Part shown: one piece after another, positions 14,280 through 25,800 of the stretch | Layout: every line of letters starts with the position of its first letter | Numbering within the stretch: position 1 is the first letter of the stretch | Assembly: GCF_910589235.1 (NCBI RefSeq) | Contig: NC_060955.1 | Span: 16,325,758-16,389,757, forward strand | Reading direction: 5' to 3' | Length of the DNA stretch: 64,000 nt | From: Vespa crabro | Lineage: Eukaryota > Arthropoda > Insecta > Hymenoptera > Vespidae | Program-made: the position numbers and the translations under genes | Notes under the pieces: generated by a model | The model's input: only the letters and a program-made list of their open reading frames with translations | What the model was told of the DNA's origin: nothing | Databases searched by the model: none

Positions 14280-14806
14280 ATGCACGATGTTAAAGTTAAC
14301 ATCGAATATTGGTAAATATATTAATATTTCTTATTATAAAATCCTATTATAAATTGGAATAAATGTTATTGCAACCTGCAAAGAAAATTATAACCTCTTG
14401 ATAAAATACTTAGATTCATTGATGCTAAAACAATAATCAAATTCAGTTTTACTAAATACATTTGAAACTTTTTTACAGTGAAACCTGTAACTATAAGCCA
14501 CAATTTCTTGATATGGTCAATTTAATAGAGAAGAATGTGCCAACAGCCAAAGTCTCTGGAACCGAAGGAAAGGAAGGTAAGACAACTTTTATATAAAATT
14601 TTATATATTAAAAATAGATACAAATTTGTTATTTTCTTGCAGGATCCTTTGAAATTAAAATTAATGATGAATTAGTTTATTCAAAACTACAAACACTAGC
14701 ATTTCCTGATTACGAAGCAGTATGTGAAACTATCAAAGATGTATCAAATGGTGAACCTGTAAAAAAAGTTACAAAACAACAACCTATAGAATGTACAATA
14801 TCATAA
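14280..14806 (+). CDS. MIEN1: MIEN1-like Rdx-family (SelW-like) protein, three exons
   Basis: Small thioredoxin-like protein of the Rdx/selenoprotein W family, most like migration and invasion enhancer 1 (C17orf37). Exons 14280-14311, 14479-14576 and 14643-14806 join in frame to about 97 residues. The first exon is too short for ordinary ORF calling; it encodes MHDVKVNIEY and two bases of the first active-site Cys codon, completed across the intron. The motif Cys-Glu-Thr-Cys (residues 11-14) sits at the Rdx redox position. The stretches GSFEIKINDELVYSKLQ and VSNGEPVKKVTKQQP match the family's conserved C-terminal half. The protein ends Cys-Thr-Ile-Ser, a plausible CaaX prenylation site like the one in vertebrate MIEN1. 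There is no selenocysteine TGA in the motif. It is tail to tail with the Moco sulfurase gene, so the 3' untranslated regions probably overlap. Confidence 0.85.
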
Positions 14807-14860
14807 TATTCTAATTACAAAATTCCAGGTAGAGTATAAAATTTATATAAATGTAAATTT

Positions 14861-14893
<33 letters not shown>

Positions 14894-14902
14894 TATTTCA
14901 TA

Positions 14903-17864
14903 TCAATCAAAGTACACTGTATCTCCAATATTTAATATTTCTTCTTTTGTTGTTAATCTTGTAAGATATATGCCAAATTTTAATTTTCCATGAAATTCCT
15001 CTGCTAATGTACGTAATGGTTCTACCGTTTTTATGCCTGTTGTTTGATCAATGCATATCATTTGACATCTTGTGCAAGATCCATTTACCTAACATGCATA
15101 ATAATATTTACAGGTTGAATTCTATGCTCCAATTAAGAATAATATTATTAATTTGTATAAATGAACAACCTGGAATTCAGTTTTGCCTATTCGTATTAAT
15201 TTCCATGAAAGTTCTTCAAAAGCTTTGCAGCCACTTAAAACAATGTTTCCCCTAAATCTATGCAATACCGTATCTTTGTTAAAATCTTCTGCATTAATAA
15301 TTCTACTACATAACCATGATATACTTTCTTCATTCAATAATAGATATTGAGCTTGACTCGAAAAGGATAGTTTTGGATTATGTAATCCTTAAAAAATGCA
15401 TAGTTAGAAATGCACAATGAAATGTATATAAATTAAGTATTCTTTTAATGTACCTTGCTTTGGTTTATCTTTGATTTCATGATTAATTTGCCTAACAAGT
15501 TTTAAATTTGGATGACCAATAGCTAAGCTTAACCACTCAGACACATCTTTTCCACAATCAATGCCTTGAACTTTTTGTCCGCAAACTCTACTTTGGCATA
15601 TTGTACCATTTACATAATCTTCAGAATACTTCAAAGGTACTTCTACTAATGGCATTCCTAAAAGATTTATTGTAAAATGAAAATATTAAATAATAATCAT
15701 TATATCATTATTAGTAAAGAAAAAATTTCTTTCTAAGAATAGTTCATTTCAGTTTTACCTGGATATGTTAATCTTATGACTTGCATTTCTTTGGATATAA
15801 ATGGTTTAATTAAACAAAGATTAGTTTGTTGTTTTTGAGTTAAACAAATTCCATTTGATGTCATTATCATCCATTCTCTATCATATTCTAAACCTTTCTC
15901 ATTCAAAGTCCAAGAAGTAGTTATTTCAAATGCTCCACATGATTTTATAGGATATATAAACAATCGTTTTAGAGTAATATTACTTCTTAAGTTATTAGTA
16001 TTTTTTAAATATTTTACACCATATAAAAATGATGAATACCATGCCTTATCCTCAAATTCTTTTGTATTATCTTTATCATTTATAACATATTTCTTATTTT
16101 TAGTCTCAACCTGATTTAATTTACGCACTTCTGATATGTTTACATTTTTTTCTGATTTGCTCAAAAAGCATTTAGTTATCATTTGTAATAAAGTCTCAAC
16201 ATCTTTAATCACAGACATATATCCAAATGAAATTCGTATAGCACCAGTTGGTTTACCATTTATTATGTCTGCAGCACCACCGCATACATAGCCTGCATCA
16301 TAATTTTGTAAAATTTCCTCATTTTTAAGGGATAGATGTCTTTGGCATGCACCAGGATTACAGAAACAACCAGTTCTGAGATGTATTTTAAAAAGTGCAG
16401 CCATATGTGCAACTTCCATATATCCAACATATTCGCCATTGGATCTAAGAATATTAAATGTAACAATTCCTCCTTGTAAGTTAGGATCTTCATAGTTATT
16501 ATCTGAATAAATTTTTACAACAGGTGCACCATTACAATGATGCAATCTTAATAGAGTGTGATGCAAATATTTAGCAAGTGCGAATACATGACTTGATATT
16601 TGCTTTATACTAATTTTTAAAAATATATCTAATCCATATTGTAGTGATATTATAGATAAAAATGGTATGGTTCCATCTTCGAATCTATAAGTATTGTAAT
16701 ATTATAATTAAACATTGTAATATTATTAAAATATGTTATTTTCATTCAAATATATTTATCTTATTTACCTTTGATATAAGTTTTGACGCTTCACATGAAA
16801 CATTTCAGAACTAAGAGAAACATTTACAGTGCCTCCTCCGTAATAGACTTTATCAAGAACATCTGCACTAGAATTCTTTACTATTAAGGCACCAATACCA
16901 GTTGGATATCCAAACATCTTATAAAAAGATATACACACAAAATCTGGTTTAAATATGGATAAATTTAAATCATTTGTTGGTACAAAACCTGCTGCATCCA
17001 GGAGAACATAGCACTTTGTATTTAATTGACCAGTGACGCTGGAAAGCACATTATTGTGTACATTTTGAATCCACTCGAGTGGATATTTTGCACCAGAAAA
17101 ATTGCATTGGGCAGGATAAACAAAAAGAGAATTATTGTCACTTGCTACATTATTATTCGAAGAATTTACTGATTGTTCTAATACTTGAAATGCATGTTTA
17201 TGACTAAGACAAGTTATTTTAACCTTTTTTTGAGAGACAATCTCTCTCATTCCAAGAACTGAAGTATGATTGTCTTGCATATAAATAAAATGTCCTGTAG
17301 ATTGAAAATGAACATCATTATTTTTATTATTCGTAAAGCGAAATGTTTCAGCGATAATTTTTAAAGATTGTGTTGCTCCTGATGTAAAAATAACACTGTA
17401 TTCTTCTGATGATGTGTGAAAATGACTCAATATTCTAAAAAATCATAATATATAGAAAATAATACATTCAGTTACACAGTAATTAAATTTATTAAAAAAG
17501 TATTTACCTATGTCTTATTTGTTCAATGTTATCATGAGTAATACCACCTGCAAGGCCAATGGAATGTGGATTGCCATAAAGAGAGTTACATAAATCATCG
17601 CTTACATTTTTGATTTGTGTGTTGGAATACAGTGTAGCACCAGCATGATCCAAATAACATTGTCCTAAATAAAGATAAAAACAATATAAAATTCTTTTAC
17701 TGCAGGATTGTACATATACTTGCAATTAATTCGTTTTTTTTCCCTAAATATAATGATAATTACAATGGCTCCATATGCTATATTTATTTACCTTGAAGTC
17801 TAGAAAATTCGTTTTCAATATTCGCAGCAATCCTCTTGTCGTAAACAGAAGTGTATGTCAACAT
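14903..17864 (-). CDS. mal: Molybdenum cofactor sulfurase (maroon-like), seven exons
   Basis: Pyridoxal-phosphate enzyme that takes sulfur from L-cysteine and adds the terminal sulfido ligand to molybdenum cofactor, activating xanthine dehydrogenase and aldehyde oxidase in the cytosol. Minus-strand exons are 17864-17792, 17664-17508, 17434-16769, 16684-15759, 15657-15454, 15387-15170 and 15088-14903, joining in frame to 809 residues, in the usual size range. The N-terminal two thirds is a class V aminotransferase/NifS-like domain: YLDHAGATL near residue 29, FTSGATQSLKI, and the PLP lysine in SFYKMFGYPTG (Lys249). FEDGTIPFLSI and the catalytic loop TGCFCNPGACQ (Cys405, Cys407, Cys412) follow. 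The C-terminal MOSC part includes RLFIYPIKSCGA, NEKGLEYDREWM, RFRGNIVLSG and GSCTRCQMICIDQTTG. All key residues and splice sites are intact. Drosophila ma-l and vertebrate MOCOS are the homologues. Confidence 0.96.
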
Positions 17865-18502
17865 TTTTTTTGATGTCTGTTCCATTCTTCAATTTCTTTG
17901 AAGTACCACTTAAACTTCTTACGTTGTTATGACTGTACTCAACTATGTGCATTGCATGTTGTAACAAATAAAGATGGAAAACGATTACTTAACATGATTG
18001 CAGCCATTGGTTACTATCTTGACTACTTATGGAATAGATTATAATGGAAATAATAAAGTACAAAGTCAAGTGGTAATATTCTACGCATTATTTATAATAA
18101 CTATTGAAAATATTTTAAAGTTTCTCGAGTAAATTCATTTGTTATGACGTATTTAAATATTGCTTGCACAACGATCGTAATAACAATCTAAACACACACA
18201 TATCAATTTTATACAAATTATACATACATACTTATGACCGATAATGAAGTCATGATTACATATGTATTTAAGTTATACTGTATGCTATGTGTATTTTTTA
18301 TTTCCAATTTTATTCATATATATGAATATACTATGAATTATTATTTTCATTAATGTGTAATTTTTTGATGTAAGACGGAATCATATACACTTAAGTAAAT
18401 ATTTACATCATTTGAACTTCTACAAATATTTTTATTAAATTTTTAAAACAATTATTAAGAATTTTTATTTATTATAAATATTTAGGAAGATTATTCTCGT
18501 GT

Positions 18503-18584
18503 GACGAGGTGGCCGAGTGGTTAAGGCGTTGGACTGCTAATCCAATGTGCTCTGCACGCGTGGGTTCGAATCCCATCCTCGTCG
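18503..18584 (+). tRNA. tRNA-Ser (GCU)
   Basis: An 82-nt type II tRNA with a long variable arm. Acceptor GACGAGG pairs with CCTCGTC. The A box is TGGCCGAGTGG, the anticodon loop in TTGGACTGCTAATCCAA gives GCU, and the B box is GGTTCGAATCC. A TTTTT Pol III terminator follows within 10 bp. No intron. It lies between the divergent sulfurase gene and the unrecognised gene at 18811. Confidence 0.96.
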
Positions 18585-18810
18585 ATTTCTTTTTGTTCAT
18601 AAATTTTTTTTGTTAACTTATTTATAATCATTGTATATATATTACATGATACACATGGTTCTTATTTTGTATACATAATTTACATTTACAATCTCATGTA
18701 CTATTTATAATCGGCAGTAGATAAGAAGAAATCTGTAGATAACATTGACAAAACAATTTACATTTAATATGAAGTTACGCAAATATCATTTTTTATTTCT
18801 TAAAAATAAG

Positions 18811-19350
18811 ATGGCAGAGAAAGAAAAAAAAGTTGTCAAGAAACAAGAAGAAGTTTCTAAATCTGACAATGCAAAAAATGATATTTCTGATTTTAATAAT
18901 GAACAAATTGAGAATGGTAATTGCAATATCGATGTAAATTACACACATCCTATAGTAACCGAGAGAAAAGGTTTCATAGATTTGACGGATTATGAAAGAA
19001 ATTATGAAGAAATAGAAACTTATAATACCGCACAACGAAGTAAACGTCAACCTATTAAAAAATCGAAGGGCTTTATAAATATAAAAGATCAGCCAGAAAA
19101 AGAAGCAAATGGTGAAAATATTTCACCAATATTTCCAGATGAAAATGAAATTGAAAAATATACAAAAGAATCGAAGAAGACGACTAATAATAAGGAAAAA
19201 CATGAAAACGATAGAATTAACAAATCGATTGTGGCAAAAAAAGACGGAGATGACGTCGAGTCAAAAGATGTGTCAGGTATGAAACATAAAATATATGTGT
19301 GTATATATATGTACATATAACGTAAAGAAAATTAGACATTATGTTATATT

Positions 19351-19421
<71 letters not shown>

Positions 19422-22400
19422 AGTGTCCGCCCACATATGTTTAATTTGCATTGATTTGCTACAAAATGCAAATCAACAATTCTTTTTTGCTCGTGATCTC
19501 TTCAATTCATGAAAATTATTTTTAAATGACTGCCTATAATTTGTTTACATATTCATATAGTAGTGATCATTTGCAAACAAAATCATATGTCGAAATCATA
19601 TGAATCATTTGTAGAAATTTTTGATTGGATCATTGAATGAATCGTTTACGAAATAACTGGCATTTTAAGTCTTTAAATAGTTAGTTTTCCATATCACATT
19701 TGAAAAACAATTGTCGGATTACATATTTTGAAATCAGTTACATCGAACAAGATCATTAACATTCAACTCATCAAAATACACAACTACTTGATTTGTAAAT
19801 AATATATTTGTATAGTATGGAGTATAAATTACAATACAATATGAATTTGTTAATCGATCGTAATCATGCCGATTATCTTGTAAACGATGCATAATAGCAA
19901 TTTTTTAATACATATAATTTTGATTGCAAACGACTACTGCTATATAAATATGCAAAAAAGATTATAAATATTCATTTAAAAAAACTATGTTAATCTTCAT
20001 GACTTGAAACGGTTACTATACACTTAAAAATATATTTTTACGTGCACTTTGTAGCTGATTCATATCCGTGTAAATATGTCTTATTAAACTTCCTTGTAAC
20101 AGTTGTGAGATATCTGCTTGGTCATCTATAAATAGATACTTTGTATATATATACATACATACATATATAAAAACATACATGCATATATTTATACATAGAT
20201 ACATACATATATAGTGGCGAGCATATAAAGAAAAAAATATTTATTCTTAAACTAAATTTCTGATATAATCACGGATTGTTTATATTTTGATTAGTATTAC
20301 ACGTCGTTGGAAAGTGCATTTTATAGACGTTGAATAACTATAATTGTTAAACTAATTTTACCTTTATTTTCAATATAAAATCAAATACACATAGTATGGA
20401 GCAATAATCAATAAGCAACTAAATAAGAAAACATTATAAAATAAAAATTTGTCGGTTTTATTTGACACAAAATAATGATTTTTTATAATGATATTTAATA
20501 ATAATTTTGAAAGGTCCACCTTTATTCCTGATCATTTCCGCACATCTACGAGATAGAATTAATAAGTCGTATACAATGATCAACAGAAATATTATTCCAT
20601 GCTAATTCAACATCATATAATTTGTTAATATTAGATGGTTTCTTTTGTACAACAGTTTTTATATCGTTTCAAAGAGTTTCTATCGGATTTAAATTGGGAG
20701 ATTATCATAATATTAACATGGTGGTCACTTAGAAACTGATTTGCCTTACGAGATGTATGTTTAGGATCGTTGTTTGGTTGAAAAATATAGTCTTCTAGTA
20801 AATTCATTCATAGCAAAAGGAAGTAAATAGCGATCTAAGATATCAACATAAACATGCTGATTCATAATTCTTTCTATTCAATAAATTGACCGTTATAGTC
20901 ATCCCGGCCCAAACCATTAAGGAATCATCGCCTCCTTTAGTGGTTGGTTGTAGGTACTTTTCGTAAAATTCTTCGTCTATATTTTATCGAACATATATTT
21001 TCCCAACCAAAACGAATCGATTAAGCTTTGATTCATCGGTGAAGATGACTTTAACTTATTGTTCTAGTGTCTAGTCAACGTACTCTTTAACGAAACGTAA
21101 CCTTGATTTTCGATTTTTTTTTTATGAATGATTTTTTACGTGCAACACAATCCTTTTGACTCAAACTCATTCAAACGTCTTCCCACAATGTGAACATTAA
21201 TTTTTGATACAGTATGTGCTAATATTTCAGAATGAATTGCAATTTTGAAATGATCGTTTTCAGAGAGCCGATGAATTAAACGATCAATGCGAGGCAGTGT
21301 TTTTCGTGGTCTAGATGCTCGCGGAATAATTGCTGTTCTCATCTATATGCTTCAAAGTTTGGTGACAGGCAGTAATAGAAATATCCAAACGATTTGCAAT
21401 TTCACGAAGTTTAAAATTTTGTTTACGTAATTAGAGAATTTCTCGTTGTATATCCAGTGTAACGTGCTTGCTTCCACTCATAATGACAAAGCAGGAAATG
21501 AAAAATAAGCAAATATAGATTAAATATTTTCAATTTAACGAACTGCAGACATTCACAATACAAAGAATTTCGTACAACTGTTAGTAATAAGAAGTTTTCT
21601 TATTCACGTGCTCACTTCAAATGTGCTGCTACACACTGTTTACCGTCGTAAATGTCAAACAACAACTTTAGCTATGATGTATTGTATATCAATTTGTAGC
21701 TTAAACTGTACACTTTCCGAAAATATTATATTATTATTATTTTATAAAACAAAGACAGATTAAGTTTAAGTTTACAAAAACATTTTTCTTATTTATATGC
21801 TTGCCACTGTGTATATATATGTATATATATATATTTTTTTTTTTTAATTTTATAATTAAGTTCAAATATCTAAGTGTAAATTTAAATATAAAAACAAAAT
21901 AAAAAAAATAAATAATAAATAAAAAAACTTTTAGAACAGATCACTGTATTGCCAGAGGAAGCATACGTCCAACATATGGAACGCATCATTGCTTCAAAGA
22001 CTCTTCCTTCACGAGACATAGAAATTCTTCAAAATTTGTACGCTCGTTATAACTCCGATAAGAAGCAAACACCTACAGCAAAGAAAATTTATATCGAAAC
22101 TGATGTCAATACTTCGGAGCTTAACGAAAGTAAAACTGATACTCGCGATCAAATAGAACAACCATCAACAAGCGAGAAGGAGAAAGTTATTCTTGATTCA
22201 AGTTCCAAGGATCTTGCGAAAGACATTCTCCGATCAGATATGCAGGACATAACTGAGACTCTTACTTCGATTGAGTCACCGATTCCTGACGATAAAAAAT
22301 TGGAATCATTGGAAAACAATTTATTTGTAAACAAAGACAAAATTTTAACGAGCACACCGAAGACAAATTTGGTCAAGAAACTCAATGCTACATCTGATCT

Positions 22401-22899
22401 CAAAAATGCAAAGAACGATGAATGCGATTTAAGTTCTATGACAATCGAAAGTCCTTTTTCTGATTTCACCCTCAAAAATGTAGAACTGAGAACGAATTTA
22501 GAAAATAGCGTAGTCAAAGAACAGAATGTCTTATCTGATATTAGCAAAACTTTGCTTAGTAGTATAATGCCTAGCAATAATGAAAAAATTAAACCGGTGG
22601 ACGAATCTAAAATCATTTTACAGTTTTCAGAGAAAAAAGACCTTATCGAAACAAAAGAAAATATCTCTAAGACCGAAAGCGACGAACCATTTATAAAAAA
22701 AATGTTACTCTGTCATTGTATCGATGTAAAAATGGATACAAAGAACAATGGGAATAATAGTAATAATAATAATAATGACATTAATAATAATGCATCGATA
22801 ATTGAACGAATCCGTAGATATTTTTTATCTTTGCTAATAGACTATTTGGTTTCTTCACAAATACCGAATATCAAGAATAAAATTTCACCTTACTATTAA
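18811..22899 (+). CDS. Unrecognised Lys/Glu/Asn-rich protein, two exons
   Basis: I do not recognise this gene. Exons 18811-19276 and 21935-22899 join in phase (TCA-G / AA-CAG) to 476 residues. The protein is hydrophilic and mostly low complexity (Lys, Glu, Ser, Asn, Asp), with a poly-Asn run near the C terminus, and is probably disordered. Two short repeats, RKGFIDLTDYE (about residues 52-62) and KSKGFINIKDQ (about 84-94), suggest a duplicated motif. Exon 2 opens with VLPEEAYVQHMERII, a weak reminder of the start of the ESS2/DGCR14 family, but the rest does not follow that family. The C terminus (ERIRRYFLSLLIDYLVSSQI) is amphipathic. The 18811 ATG has a good context (AAGATGG); an in-frame ATG at 18769 would add 14 residues. 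The 2.66 kb intron holds a long (TA)n tract and a decayed Tc1-like element. Lineage-specific nuclear function is only a guess. Confidence 0.65.
19357..19418. repeat. (TA)n microsatellite
   Basis: About 31 TA units inside the intron of the unrecognised gene, shortly after its splice donor. Confidence 0.92.
20213..21809 (-). mobile_element. Tc1-like DNA transposon, degenerate
   Basis: An element of about 1.6 kb in the intron of the unrecognised gene, transposase on the opposite strand. Its ends are inverted repeats: AGTGGCGAGCATATAAA at the left against AGTGGCAAGCATATAAA read inward from the right, with further similarity for about 10 more bases. The right end shows the CAGTGGC terminus typical of Tc1 elements, and it sits in TA-rich DNA as expected for TA target duplication. 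The first base at the left end is altered. Confidence 0.88.
20460..21481 (-). pseudogene. Tc1-family transposase pseudogene
   Basis: The minus strand encodes a recognisable Tc1/mariner-superfamily transposase broken by stops and frameshifts. From a start at 21481, the N-terminal helix-turn-helix region is interrupted by a TAA after about a dozen codons. One intact piece of 68 codons covers 21342-21136. Catalytic-domain landmarks remain in different frames: IFTDESK (about 21030-21050), a NNDPKHTS motif (about 20750-20785) and PNLNPIE (about 20681-20705). These are the expected DD34E positions. No full reading frame exists, so it cannot be autonomous. Confidence 0.88.
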
Positions 22900-25800
22900 T
22901 GATAATTCATGAAGGATAATTCATCCATTCGTGACTTCTATGAGAACTTGAGATTGCATAAAAAATTATTCCATGTATTTTGTTCAATGTAAAAACTTAT
23001 TATATTTCTAATCATGAGTCCAAAATTAAAAGGCAAGGGGCCCCGGGGGGATTCGAACCCCCGATCTCCTGTTTACTAGACAGGCGCTTTAACCAACTAA
23101 GCCACGGCGCCTTCGATAACTAACATAAACCAACGAATATTTTTTTGTGACATTTATAATAAAAATTATTGATCTTATCTTTAATATACAAAATTATTGC
23201 GTATGTATATGCAAATATGGTACGTACAGATGGGATCAGAAATACTTTGAATCGTTCAAAATTTATTTCGTTTATTTCGACGATACATTAGAATAACTTT
23301 GAAACCATTCAAAGTCTAAAAAAGTATAAAAAATCTTACTAAATTTCGAGTCTTTTGTCACTTTCATTGTCCTACCGATAATCTTGAAAGTATTTATCGT
23401 CAACTCGTACGTTTCAAAGTCTTGAGAATTTTGATAGGATTCAAATGATTAATGAGTATTCAATATTTTCGAATCATTTTGATTACTTTTGTTCAAACAA
23501 TATTATTGATGTGAAATATTTTTAAAAAATCCGAAAAGTTTGAATCAGTAAAAGTATATTCATTTACGTTATTCATTTTTATAGCTTGCAGTATATATTA
23601 TAAATGTTGATATAAAGGAAATGAGAGAAGAAAATAAAATAAAGAAGAAAAAATAAATTTACTGCTTATGCATATTACTTATTCGATTACAAAACTGTAA
23701 GTATGATATAATATAATATAGTTTGAGTATTTGGATACTCAGATTTAGAGTTAAAATGAGTAACTCGAGTATTAAAATAATAAGAGCCAATATCAAATAA
23801 ATTTGATATCATATTAATAATAAAATAAGTACATGAAAATCACTAGTACAACGAAAATAACGAAACATTTGAGACTTATAAAGATTTTGAAATTTTATCA
23901 ACAAGTCGTCGTTTGTTTTTACTCGAAGCGTTTCAGATCCTATTACTAACTATACACTATACTCATACTTTCATGACAGAAAAGAATGTTACTTACTTGA
24001 TCTGATAATCTGAATAAGTCCTTCGAAAAAATGGCTTTATTAAAGAAAATATTTTTATAAAAAAGGATGAAAAGAATGTTGTTGAACATTACTTTCTCCT
24101 CTCTTGTTTAAAACGTATCATGCCGCAAGAAATATATATATATATATATTTTTGCTAATATACTTAAAAAAAAAAAACATAAAAATGTACATGAAATTCA
24201 ACAAAAACATATAAAAAGAATAGCAGTATGTAAAAAATGGTATATTACAGACTAACCAATCTAATTGAATGCTCGCAATATATTATCTTTAGTCTAAAAT
24301 TGTATTAAATGTTACAAGTATTTATGAGGATAAAATTAGAACAATAATTTAGATAATTACAATATTAAATGTATAGAAAAAGACAGATAATAAAGGAAAA
24401 CTAAACAAATATAATTAGTTTCTGATGGTTAGAAGATGTTTGTATGTACAATTGAAAAGTCCTTATAGAAAATAGCCCGAAAATCCAATTTTTCAAGAGG
24501 AAGAAAAAACTTACCTGATCAACGACGAGAGTGGATCGATAATACTATCTTTTGACACTATTGATGATTTTACAAAAAACATTACACTGAAATTTTATAC
24601 CATAGTATTTCCATTGATATATAGATCATTATATGATAAAAAAAACATTTTTCAATTTTGACACTTACATTGTTTTCTATAAACACTCTTCAACTGTACA
24701 TCTTAGTCCTAATTATAATGAAATCTTCGATTATATAATTTTGACGTTACGATCTTTGGCGCTATTATTTGTAAAAGGAAAAAGGAATCTAGAATTGAAC
24801 AAAGATTTTAAAATAAAAAAAAAAGAAAGAAAAAGAAAATAAAATAAAAAAACGAAAATAAAAAAAAAGAAAAAAGATTTGGAATTGCTTATTGGTGAAT
24901 CAAATTACAGTGTCCCTCATGACAAATATAAATACTAATCACTTTTATTTTTCGAGTGTGGAAAAAAATGAGCTAAAAGGGTGTTAGTGTTCTTCAGGTT
25001 TTCAGTTCTTCATAAATTGAAGAACTAAATTGACAATGAAACGGATCAAATGTATAATTATCAATTTTTTAAGAATTGGTACAAAGTCAATACATATTAC
25101 GTAAGAGAAAAGTAACATGCGATTTCTAAATAGTCATTGATATTCATATCAATCGACATTACGTGGATTACTTTTATTTGTATCTGTCTAAAACAATTCA
25201 ATATAATAATAAATTTGTAATGATATTATTTAGAAAAAACTAATACATATATTATATTTACGTTCCGTTGCAAAAAATATAGTAATCTTTCCTCCTTCGT
25301 TTATCTTGCCATATTGTGTAACAAAAGTTTCGATGAAACAAAAGGTAGCAGTAAATTCATGGCATTGTACATTATATTGTAACGTTCCGGAAAAACCTTA
25401 ATTTTATTAGTCTTCAGAATTTGAGATTTACTATTCCAAAAATTCTGGCATATACGCACATCTTCCTTTCAACTAAAATTACTCTGAAGTATTTGAAATG
25501 CGAAAACAAGATGGAATCTTAATCTTGAATATATAAAATCACCTAACGCCAACAATATCTAACTATTCGGCGAAACATTTATTAAAGCACTGATATCACT
25601 GATCATTGTAGGAAAAATTCAAGAACAAGACATGCACATGTCTACTTTTTCCACAGTTTAGGCAGAGGACAGAATGGGCATAGAGAATCCTAGATAAATG
25701 TGAATGAAGGGACTCAACTGGCCCAGATAAGGCACAGTTGAGAGAGTTCCTTTACAGAAACGTTTTCATCACCGTCAGCAGCGCACGTAGAGGCAATACA

